A stretch of DNA of 13,554 nucleotides from Alphaproteobacteria bacterium (GTDB lineage Bacteria > Pseudomonadota > Alphaproteobacteria > Kiloniellales > J153): assembly GCA_003693905.1 (NCBI GenBank), contig RFLL01000222.1, forward strand, positions 1-13,554, read 5' to 3'. Shown here piece after piece: positions 7,571-13,554 of the stretch (positions are counted from its first letter, which is position 1; each line of letters starts with the position of its first letter). The position numbers and the translations under genes are program-made. The notes below the pieces were generated by a model. The model searched no databases. It had not been told where the DNA came from and worked only from the letters and a program-made list of their open reading frames with translations.

Positions 7571-7665
7571 TGCGCCGGCCAACGGCGTCGTTGCGACGGG
7601 GGGCTCATGGCTCGACAATCCAGGGTGGTGCGCCGCCGGGGCGCTTGCAATTTCGGGTGGCCGCG

Positions 7666-8274
7666 ATGAAGCGGCTGCGGCGGTACGATTTTCTGGCCCC
7701 GCTGTATGATTCGATCGACTTCAGCGAGTGGCTGTACAAGCGGCGGTTGCGCCCCCGCCTGTTCGCCGGGCTCGGCGGGCGGATCCTCGACGCCGGAATC
7801 GGAACCGGGTGCAACGTTCCGTTTTATCCCTCAGAGGCATGGATGGTCGGCACCGATCTCAGCCCCGGGATGCTGTCCCGGGCACAGCGGTTTGCGGCCC
7901 GCACCCGGCGTCCGGTCGCCCTGGCCGCCATGGACATCTGCAACCTGGGCTTCCCCGACGGCTCCTTCGATGCCGTGATTTCGACGTTCGTCCTGTGTAC
8001 CCTCGACGAAGAGCTGCAACGGCCGGCCCTGGCCGAATTCGCCCGCATCGTGCGCCCTGGCGGCGAGGTCCGGATTCTCGACTATGCCCTGTCGCGCCGA
8101 CCGCTGGTCCGATCCCTGATGAAGGCCTATCAGCCGTGGGAGAAACTGGTCTTCCACGGTGCCTTCGACCGCCACACGAAGCGCTATTTCGCGCCCGCGG
8201 GACTGAGCTTCGTGCGCGAGGAATCGTATGTGCTGGACATGGTGCGGCTGTACGTGGCGCGCCGGCCCGGCTGA
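7666..8274 (+). CDS. Class I SAM-dependent methyltransferase (Methyltransf_11 type)
   Basis: I choose ATG 7666 (202 residues) because the family-like N-terminus RRYDFLAPLYDSIDF begins just after it and GGGTGG (7655-7660) precedes it; a GTG at 7570 in the same frame would add 32 residues of basic, non-family-like sequence. The Rossmann fold shows motif I LDAGIGTGCN (41-50) for SAM binding, the acidic residue D64 in GTDLSPGML for the ribose, D90 near the adenine, FPDGSFDAVISTFVLCTL (96-112) and motif III RPGGEVRILDY (130-140). The overall plan resembles UbiE-like and phosphatidylethanolamine N-methyltransferase-like small-molecule enzymes, but the substrate cannot be told. It follows the stress operon by 188 bases on the same strand and converges on the mttB-like gene with only 27 bases between stop codons and no clear terminator. 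Confidence 0.85.
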   Translation: MKRLRRYDFLAPLYDSIDFSEWLYKRRLRPRLFAGLGGRILDAGIGTGCNVPFYPSEAWMVGTDLSPGMLSRAQRFAARTRRPVALAAMDICNLGFPDGSFDAVISTFVLCTLDEELQRPALAEFARIVRPGGEVRILDYALSRRPLVRSLMKAYQPWEKLVFHGAFDRHTKRYFAPAGLSFVREESYVLDMVRLYVARRPG

Positions 8275-8301
8275 CGCGTCGGGAGCCCATCAGTCGAAGG
8301 C

Positions 8302-9867
8302 TCAACTGAAAGCGTCGGGCATCGCCTCCTTGCGCCGACGAATGAAGTCCTGCAACGCCTCGTCGATCCCCGGATCAAGCGGCGGCGCCTCGTAGTCGCG
8401 CAGCATGGCTTTGTAGAGAGCGTTTGCGCGCTGGGCCACATCGCGGGCGCCTTCGGCCTCCCATTGTTCGAAGCTGTTGTTGTCGGCAATGGTCGAGCGA
8501 TAGAACGCGGTCTCGAAATTGGCCTGGGTGTGGGCGCAGCCGAGGAAGTGGTTGCCCGGCCCGACCTCGCGGATGGCATCCATCGCCTGGCCGTTCTCGC
8601 TCAGATCGTAGCCGTCGGCCAGAACCTGCATCATGCCGAGCTGATCGGCATCCATCACGAACTTCTCATAGGACGAGACCAGCCCGCCTTCGAGCCAGCC
8701 GGCACCGTGGAGGACGAAATTGACCCCGGCGAGCACGGTCGGGATCAGGGTCTGGGCGCTTTCATAGGCGGCCTGGGCATCGGGAATCTTGGCCGCGCAC
8801 AGCGACCCGCCGGAGCGGAACGGCAGGCCGAGCCGCCGGGCCAGCGCCGCGGCCGCAATCAGGACCAGCGTCGGCTCCGGCGTGCCGAAGGTCGGCGCCC
8901 CCGATTGCATCGACAGGGCACTGGAAAACAGGCCGAAGACCATCGGCGCGCCGGGCCGCACGAGCTGCACGAACGCAAGGCCCGCCATCGCCTCGGCCAG
9001 GGCCTGGGTCAGGGTACCGACCACCGACACCGGGGCCATCGCCCCCGACATGATGAAGGGGGTGACGATGACCGCCTGGTTGGCCCGTGCATAGACCTTG
9101 AGCGCCCCCAGCATGGTGTCGTCGAAGGTCATCGGCGAATTGGCATTGATCAGACTGATCAGCACCGTGTTGTCGTCGACGAAGCGGTCACCGAACACAA
9201 GACGCGCCATGGCCACGGTGTCCTCTGCCCGCTCGGGCGCCGTGACCGAGCCCATGAAGGGTTTGTCGGAATAGCGGATATGGCTGTAGACCATGTCGAG
9301 GTGGCGCTTGTTGACCGGCACATCGACCGGCTCGCACACCGTTCCACCGGAATGGTGGATCGAAGGCGCCATATAGGCCAGCTTTACGAAATTGCAGAAA
9401 TCCTCAAGCGTCGCATAACGGCGCCCCTGATCGAGATCGCGTACGAACGGCGGCCCGTAGACCGGAGCGAACACGGTGTTGCCACCGCCGATGCGCACGC
9501 TGCGTTCGGGATTGCGGGCGTGCTGCGTAAATTCCGCCGGGGCCGAAGCGATCAGCGACCGGCACAGGCCGCGGGGAAAACGCACCCGCACCCCGTCGAC
9601 ATCGGCGCCAACCTCGCGCCACATCGCCAGTGCTTCCTCGTCGTCGCGAAACTCGATCCCGATTTCTTCGAGAACCGTCTCGGCGTTGTGCTCGATTAGC
9701 GCCAGCCCTTCCTCGCTCAGCGCCTCGTAGATCGGGATCCGGCGGGTGATATGGCGCAGTGACTGGATCTTGCGTGCTCTACCGCGCGCGGCGCGGCGCG
9801 CCTCGGCGCCGCCGCGTGCGCCCCGTCCCCGGCCGTCTCGACCGCTGCCGCCCGTCCGCTCGTTCAT
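8302..9867 (-). CDS. Trimethylamine methyltransferase (MttB) family protein, non-pyrrolysine type
   Basis: A 521-residue protein read on the minus strand from ATG 9865-9867, with GGGAGAG (plus-strand 9872-9878) as ribosome binding site. After an Arg/Gly-rich basic tail (residues 1-33) the MttB TIM-barrel family sequence follows: IPIYEALSEEGLALIEHNAE, LEEIGIEFRDDEEAL, FAPVYGPPFVRDLDQGRRY, SIHHSGGTVCEPVDVP, GTLTQALAEAMAGLAFVQL, SGGSLCAAKIPDAQAAYESA and HGAGWLEGGLVSSYEKFVMD. The archaeal enzyme uses pyrrolysine encoded by an in-frame UAG to move a methyl group from trimethylamine to a corrinoid protein. Here the frame has no internal stop and ends in UGA, so the gene belongs to the pyrrolysine-less branch, where glycine betaine and proline betaine methyltransferases are known. 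Divergent from a dimethylglycine dehydrogenase-like gene, which favours a betaine-type substrate. No corrinoid-protein gene is seen. Exact substrate unknown. Confidence 0.9.
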   Translation of the reverse strand: MNERTGGSGRDGRGRGARGGAEARRAARGRARKIQSLRHITRRIPIYEALSEEGLALIEHNAETVLEEIGIEFRDDEEALAMWREVGADVDGVRVRFPRGLCRSLIASAPAEFTQHARNPERSVRIGGGNTVFAPVYGPPFVRDLDQGRRYATLEDFCNFVKLAYMAPSIHHSGGTVCEPVDVPVNKRHLDMVYSHIRYSDKPFMGSVTAPERAEDTVAMARLVFGDRFVDDNTVLISLINANSPMTFDDTMLGALKVYARANQAVIVTPFIMSGAMAPVSVVGTLTQALAEAMAGLAFVQLVRPGAPMVFGLFSSALSMQSGAPTFGTPEPTLVLIAAAALARRLGLPFRSGGSLCAAKIPDAQAAYESAQTLIPTVLAGVNFVLHGAGWLEGGLVSSYEKFVMDADQLGMMQVLADGYDLSENGQAMDAIREVGPGNHFLGCAHTQANFETAFYRSTIADNNSFEQWEAEGARDVAQRANALYKAMLRDYEAPPLDPGIDEALQDFIRRRKEAMPDAFS

Positions 9868-10159
9868 GTCGCTCTCCCTGGACCACCTGCCTCGGTATCG
9901 TGCGCGTGCCGGCCAGTATTGGGGGCAGGCTCCGCGTAGCTCTTTCGCGCCGGCGACAAGGAACCCCGGAAAAACGGCGCCTGCGGGGCCGCCCGGGGGG
10001 GAGCACGGCCGATGTCGGTATTGCGCACCCGTATGTCGCTATCTGCCCGGCAGGCCGCTATCCTATCGGCCAAGGTTCGCGCCGATGGACACGGGCGCGC
10101 AAGGCCGAATGCAGGTCCGGAGGCGGCGCCATGAAAAAACGGCTTCAGGGAGACGGGCG
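9868..10159. promoter_or_regulatory. Divergent intergenic region between mttB-like and DMGDH-like genes
   Basis: These 292 bases must hold the promoters for both genes. The only -10-like match on the plus strand is TATCCT (10059-10064), with a poor TCGCTA 17 bases before it. It lies in an imperfect stem, GGCCG (10053-10057) with CGGCC (10067-10071). CGCTATC occurs twice as a direct repeat (10037-10043 and 10056-10062), 19 bases apart. Nothing convincing is seen for the minus-strand gene. No small gene is supported, though one plus-strand frame is open throughout. Confidence 0.4.
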
Positions 10160-12595
10160 ATGAAGACACATGCGCGCGTTGTGGTGATTGGCGGCGGCGT
10201 CGTCGGCGTCAGCACCCTCTACCATCTTGCCAAGAAAGGCTGGCAGGACGTCGTCCTGGTCGAACGCACCGAGCTGACCGCCGGATCGACCTGGCATGCC
10301 GCCGGTCTCCTGCCGCTGTTCAACATGAGCTACAGCGTCGGGCAGATTCACAAGTATTCGGTCGCCCTCTACCAGACCCTGGAAGAGGAGACCGGCCAGC
10401 CGGTCGGTTTCGCCCGGGTCGGCAACCTGCGCCTGGCGACCAATCAGGAGCGCATGGACGAATACCGCCACTACGCCGGAACGGCACGCACCATCGGCGT
10501 CCATGTCGAGTTCCTGACCCCCAGGGAGGTCGGCGAACTGGTCCCCTTCTGCAACACCGAAGGGCTGGTCGGCGCGATCCTGCACCCCGACGACGGCTAC
10601 ATCCAGCCGGCCGACCTGACGATGGCCCTGGCACGCGGGGCCCGCAACATGGGCGCCACCATCTATCAGCACACGCCGGTGACCGCGATCGAACGAACCG
10701 GCAGCGGTGAATGGCGGGTCAGGACGACCAAGGGCGACATCGTGTGCGAGCACGTGGTCAGCGCCACCGGCAACTATGCCCGCCAGACCGGCCGCATGGT
10801 CGGGATCGACATCCCTTCGATCCCGGTCGAGCACCAGTACATCATCACCGAGCCGCATCCGCTGCTGGTCGAGCGCAAGCAGAAGGGCCTGCGCGAAATG
10901 CCGATCCTGCGCGAATCGGATGCCTCCTACTACATGCGCGAGGAACGCCAAGGCCTGATCCTCGGTCCCTACGAAAAAGGCGCGCCGGCGTGCTTCGTCG
11001 ACGGCGTGCCGTCCACCTTCGAGAAGGATCTGTTTCCGCCCGACCTGGAGCGTCTGGAGCCGCACATCGAGGCGGCGATCAACCGGGTGCCGATCTTCGG
11101 CGAGGTCGGCGTCAAGGAGGTCATCAACGGCCCCATCGCCTACACCCCGGACGGCAGCCCCCTGATCGGTCCGGCCTGGGGACTACGCAACTTCTGGATC
11201 AACGAAGGCCACAGCTTCGGCGTCACCGCGGCCGGCGGCGCCGGCTGGCAGCTTGCCGAATGGATGGTCGAAGGCCAGCCGTCGATCGACATGCTGGGCG
11301 TCGATCCGCGCCGCTTCGGCGACTATGCCTCCAAGGCCTATCTGCGGCGCAAGAACGAGGAAGCCTACGAAAACGTCTTCACCATCCACTACCACGACGA
11401 GGAACGCCCGGCCTGCCGGCCGCTGCGCACCGCGCCGTGCTATGACCGGATGAAGGCGCTGGGCGCCGTGTTCGGCCAGAAATTCGGCTGGGAACGACCC
11501 AACTGGTTCGCCCCGCCCGGGGTCGAAGCGAAGGACGTGTGGAGCTTCCGCCGCTCCAACTACTTCGAGCATGTCGGCAACGAATGCCGCCACGTCCACG
11601 AAGCGGTCGGGATGCTCGACATGACCGCGTTCTCCAAGTTCCTCGTCTCCGGTCCTGGGGCCGAGGTGTTTCTCGACCGCCTGGTCGCCAACCGCCTGCC
11701 CAGAAAGGTCGGGCGCATCAGCCTGTGCCACGCCCTCAACCGCACCGGTGGCGTGCGCTCGGAATTCACCATCATGCGCGACGGGCCGGATCGCTTCTAT
11801 CTGGTTTCGGCCGGGGCCATGCAGCGCTTTGACTGGGATTACCTGTGCAAGCAGGCGCCCACCGACGGCTCGGTGCGGCTCGACAACGTCACCACCCAGT
11901 ACGGCGTGCTGGTGATTGCCGGACCGCAGGCGCGCACCTTGATGCAGCGGGTCAGCGACGCCGATTTTTCCAACGCCGCGTTTCCGTGGCTGAGCGGCCA
12001 GTTCATCGACATCGGCTGGGCCCCGTGCCGGGTGGTGCGGGTCAACTTCGTCGGCGAGCTGGGCTGGGAAATCCACCACCCGCTGGAGATGCAGAACCAC
12101 ATCTTCGACGTCCTGATGGACGCCGGCAAGGACCTGGAGCTGAAGCCGTTCGGCATCCGGGCGATGGATTCGCTGCGGATCGAAAAATCCTATCGTCTGG
12201 TCGGCACCGAGCTGTCGATCGAATATGCCGCCTTCGAATCCGGCCTGCACCGGTTCGTCCATCCCAACAAGGGCGACTTCATCGGCCGTGACAGCCTGGT
12301 GGCGTGGCAGCAGCGCGGCTTCAAGAACCAGTTCGTCACCCTGGAGGTGCATGACGTGAGCGATGCCGACGCCATCGGCAACGAACCGCTGTTCAAGGAC
12401 GGCGAGCTGGTCGGCCGCGCCACCGCCGGCGGTTTCGGCTGGCGGGTCGGCAAGAGCCTCGCGCTCGGTTTCGTCCGTCCCGAACTGACCGCGCCGGGCA
12501 CCGAGCTGGAAATCGACATCCTGGGCACCCACAAGCCGGCGACGATCATCCCGGAATCGCCCTTCGATCCGGATAACGAACGCCTGCGCGCCTGA
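10160..12595 (+). CDS. Dimethylglycine dehydrogenase-like FAD/folate flavoprotein
   Basis: An 811-residue protein from ATG 10160, preceded by AGGGAGA (10147-10153); the frame is open further upstream but that part has no family-like sequence, while MKTHARVVVIGGGVVG is a typical start. Domains in order: FAD-binding DAO domain (about 1-370) with GGGVVG at 11-16 and E35 for the ribose, the TWHAAG motif whose H46 corresponds to the histidine that carries covalent FAD in animal dimethylglycine dehydrogenase, GPIAYTPDGSPLIGP near 324; FAO_M linker (about 370-425); GCV_T folate-binding domain (about 430-700) with RVNFVGELGWEIHHP; GCV_T C-terminal barrel to the end. The family oxidises N-methyl groups of dimethylglycine or sarcosine and passes formaldehyde to tetrahydrofolate. 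Stretches such as ASYYMREERQGLILGPYE and WERPNWF favour the dimethylglycine branch over sarcosine dehydrogenase, but substrate is inferred. Probably cytoplasmic. A strong hairpin follows the gene. Confidence 0.92.
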   Translation: MKTHARVVVIGGGVVGVSTLYHLAKKGWQDVVLVERTELTAGSTWHAAGLLPLFNMSYSVGQIHKYSVALYQTLEEETGQPVGFARVGNLRLATNQERMDEYRHYAGTARTIGVHVEFLTPREVGELVPFCNTEGLVGAILHPDDGYIQPADLTMALARGARNMGATIYQHTPVTAIERTGSGEWRVRTTKGDIVCEHVVSATGNYARQTGRMVGIDIPSIPVEHQYIITEPHPLLVERKQKGLREMPILRESDASYYMREERQGLILGPYEKGAPACFVDGVPSTFEKDLFPPDLERLEPHIEAAINRVPIFGEVGVKEVINGPIAYTPDGSPLIGPAWGLRNFWINEGHSFGVTAAGGAGWQLAEWMVEGQPSIDMLGVDPRRFGDYASKAYLRRKNEEAYENVFTIHYHDEERPACRPLRTAPCYDRMKALGAVFGQKFGWERPNWFAPPGVEAKDVWSFRRSNYFEHVGNECRHVHEAVGMLDMTAFSKFLVSGPGAEVFLDRLVANRLPRKVGRISLCHALNRTGGVRSEFTIMRDGPDRFYLVSAGAMQRFDWDYLCKQAPTDGSVRLDNVTTQYGVLVIAGPQARTLMQRVSDADFSNAAFPWLSGQFIDIGWAPCRVVRVNFVGELGWEIHHPLEMQNHIFDVLMDAGKDLELKPFGIRAMDSLRIEKSYRLVGTELSIEYAAFESGLHRFVHPNKGDFIGRDSLVAWQQRGFKNQFVTLEVHDVSDADAIGNEPLFKDGELVGRATAGGFGWRVGKSLALGFVRPELTAPGTELEIDILGTHKPATIIPESPFDPDNERLRA

Positions 12596-12639
12596 ACCAG
12601 CTTTCACCCCATCTGCGCGAATCCCGTCTGCCCAGACCG

Positions 12640-12663
12640 CCCGCCCGGGATGACCCGGGCGGG
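12640..12663 (+). terminator. Strong GC hairpin after the DMGDH-like gene
   Basis: CCCGCCCGGG (12640-12649) and CCCGGGCGGG (12654-12663) form a perfect 10-bp stem with the loop ATGA, starting 44 bases after the stop codon. It is followed by TAAACGGG, not a T tract, so it is not a classical intrinsic terminator. In GC-rich bacteria such stems can mark transcript ends or protect the 3' end of the message. Confidence 0.55.
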
Positions 12664-12767
12664 TAAACGGGTGCGTGTGCCATGGCGCGGTCCCGAACAT
12701 TGGGCTATACCGAAGGTCGCAATCCCCCAAGGTACTGAATTGACCGTTGGAAGAAGGTCGCTCGGCC

Positions 12768-13554
12768 ATGGAAAAGTGTGACTTTCTTATCATCGGCGCC
12801 GGGATCGCCGGGGCCTCGGCCGGCTATGAGCTGGCAGCGCACGGCCGGGTGATCGTCCTCGAACGCGAAGACCAGCCGGGGTATCACAGCACCGGCCGCT
12901 CGGCCGCGGTCTACAGCGAAAGCTACGGCAACCGGGTGGTCCGCGCCATCACCTCGGCCGGGCGGGCGTTCTTCGAAGCGCCGCCGGCCGGCTTTGCCGA
13001 GGGACCGCTATTGAGCCCGCGCGGCTTCTTGTTCATCGCCCGCACCGATCAGCGCGACTCGCTCGATACCCTTCTTGGCGACGCCGAAGCCACGGCCGCC
13101 CCCGTGCACCCCCTCGATGCGGCCGCGGCCCGCGCCCTGGTTCCCATCCTCGACCCCGGCTATGTCGCCGCCGCGGCAGCCGAACCGGCGGCAATGGACA
13201 TGGATGTCCACGCCATTCACCAGGGCTTTCTGCGCGGGCTGCGGGCGCGTGGCGGACGCATCGTCGCCCGGGCCGAGGTCAGGGGTCTGGCGCGCATCGG
13301 CGAAGACTGGCGCGCAGAGACCACGGCCGGCGTGTTCGCGGCGCCGGTCGTCGTCAACGCCGCCGGCGCCTGGGCCGACGAGATCGCCGGTCTGGCCGGC
13401 GTCCGCCCGGTCGGACTGGTGCCGAAGCGGCGCACAGCCTTCGTCTTCGACCCGCCGCAGGATATCCCCGGGCTGGCCCGGTGGCCGGTCGTCGTCGACG
13501 TCAACGAGCAATTCTATTTCAAGCCGGACGCCGGACGGCTGCTCGGCTCACCCG
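12768..13554 (+). CDS. DauA-type FAD-dependent amino acid dehydrogenase/oxidase, N-terminal part (runs off window)
   Basis: The frame opens at ATG 12768, with AGAAGG (12752-12757) upstream, and is still open at the window end, showing 262 residues of a protein usually near 375. The FAD fold begins at once: IIGAGIAGASAGYEL (8-22) with the GxGxxG loop, VLERE (30-34), GYHSTGRSA (38-46), then NAAGAWADEIAGLAGVRP (197-214) and KRRTAF (220-225). It aligns almost gap-free at the start with P. aeruginosa D-arginine dehydrogenase (DauA) as I recall it. Y53, R222 and the Tyr at 250 (DauA Y249) are kept. However DauA H48 is Val and E87, which contacts the cationic side chain, is Phe (SPRGFLFI), so D-arginine is an unlikely substrate. 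Other amino acids or N-methylated amino acids are possible. A TATACC -10-like hexamer lies at 12706-12711 without a convincing -35. C-terminal substrate residues, including R305, are outside the window. Confidence 0.88.
   Translation, partial: MEKCDFLIIGAGIAGASAGYELAAHGRVIVLEREDQPGYHSTGRSAAVYSESYGNRVVRAITSAGRAFFEAPPAGFAEGPLLSPRGFLFIARTDQRDSLDTLLGDAEATAAPVHPLDAAAARALVPILDPGYVAAAAAEPAAMDMDVHAIHQGFLRGLRARGGRIVARAEVRGLARIGEDWRAETTAGVFAAPVVVNAAGAWADEIAGLAGVRPVGLVPKRRTAFVFDPPQDIPGLARWPVVVDVNEQFYFKPDAGRLLGSP

Noticed and set aside
6212..7618. A 468-codon minus-strand open frame opposite ycgB
   Set aside because: Mirror frame of a conserved SpoVR gene, with composition expected of a complementary reading and no recognisable domain.
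7570..7665. Upstream GTG start adding 32 residues to the methyltransferase
   Set aside because: The added residues are basic and not family-like, and the ATG at 7666 has a ribosome binding site and a family-typical N-terminus.
8283..8303. GAGCC/GGCTC stem between the convergent methyltransferase and mttB-like genes as a two-way terminator
   Set aside because: Only five base pairs with an 11-base loop and no T tract on either strand.
8464..9699. A 411-codon plus-strand open frame opposite the mttB-like gene
   Set aside because: Complement of an unmistakable MttB-family protein; it is rich in His, Arg and Gly with no domain.
8302..9867. Pyrrolysine-encoding amber codon in the mttB-like gene
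   Set aside because: The frame is uninterrupted over 521 codons and ends in TGA, so no UAG read-through is needed.
9746..10159. An in-frame 138-codon N-terminal extension of the DMGDH-like gene
   Set aside because: It overlaps the 5' end of the divergent mttB-like gene, is basic and low in structure, and the ATG at 10160 has a good ribosome binding site and begins the FAD fold directly.
11183..12793. A 536-codon minus-strand open frame opposite the DMGDH-like gene
   Set aside because: Antisense shadow of a clear GCV_T-containing flavoprotein; it also runs through the strong hairpin and has no recognisable motifs.

Overview
The window reads as GC-rich chromosomal DNA of a proteobacterium, most likely an alphaproteobacterium. 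This is inferred from the high GC, the heterotetrameric-type sarcosine oxidase genes, the aerobic methylamine/betaine-type catabolic genes, and a YeaG-YeaH-SpoVR trio that closely resembles the proteobacterial versions. Genus cannot be told from the sequence. There are no rRNA or tRNA genes, CRISPR arrays, insertion sequences or phage genes. Coding density is high, with one notable gap of 528 bp (2067-2594).

Layout. (1) 1-2066: the 3' part of soxA (alpha subunit of tetrahydrofolate-dependent sarcosine oxidase), overlapped by 8 bp by soxG (gamma subunit). soxB and soxD are expected upstream, outside the window. (2) 2067-2594: a regulatory gap. It holds a sigma54-type -24/-12 element (GG-N10-GC, 2374-2389) that overlaps a perfect CRP-type palindrome (2366-2381), plus a perfect stem-loop and an upstream dyad. 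(3) 2595-7477: a compact three-gene stress operon of prkA/yeaG (AAA+ PrkA kinase family), yeaH/yhbH (VWA-domain UPF0229 protein) and ycgB/spoVR. (4) 7666-8274: a small class I SAM-dependent methyltransferase. (5) 8302-9867, minus strand: a trimethylamine-methyltransferase (MttB) family protein without an in-frame amber codon, so of the non-pyrrolysine type. (6) 10160-12595, plus strand, divergent from the mttB-like gene: a dimethylglycine dehydrogenase-like flavoprotein with a tetrahydrofolate-binding GCV_T half. (7) 12768 to the window end: the N-terminal 262 residues of a DauA-type FAD amino acid dehydrogenase whose two substrate-recognition positions differ from D-arginine dehydrogenase.

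Together, regions 1, 5 and 6 suggest stepwise N-demethylation of a quaternary or tertiary methylamine such as glycine betaine: a corrinoid-type methyltransferase or similar first step, then dimethylglycine to sarcosine, then sarcosine to glycine, with one-carbon units going to tetrahydrofolate. The general-stress/starvation operon sits between the sarcosine and dimethylglycine modules. If the sigma54 reading is right, nitrogen limitation may link the two themes, because N-methylated glycines are nitrogen sources and the E. coli yeaGH homologues respond to nitrogen starvation. That link is inference.

I found no clearly undescribed system. The points most worth checking are the overlapping sigma54/CRP-like control region, the altered specificity residues of the DauA-like protein, and the pairing of a pyrrolysine-less MttB homologue with a dimethylglycine dehydrogenase and no corrinoid protein in view.
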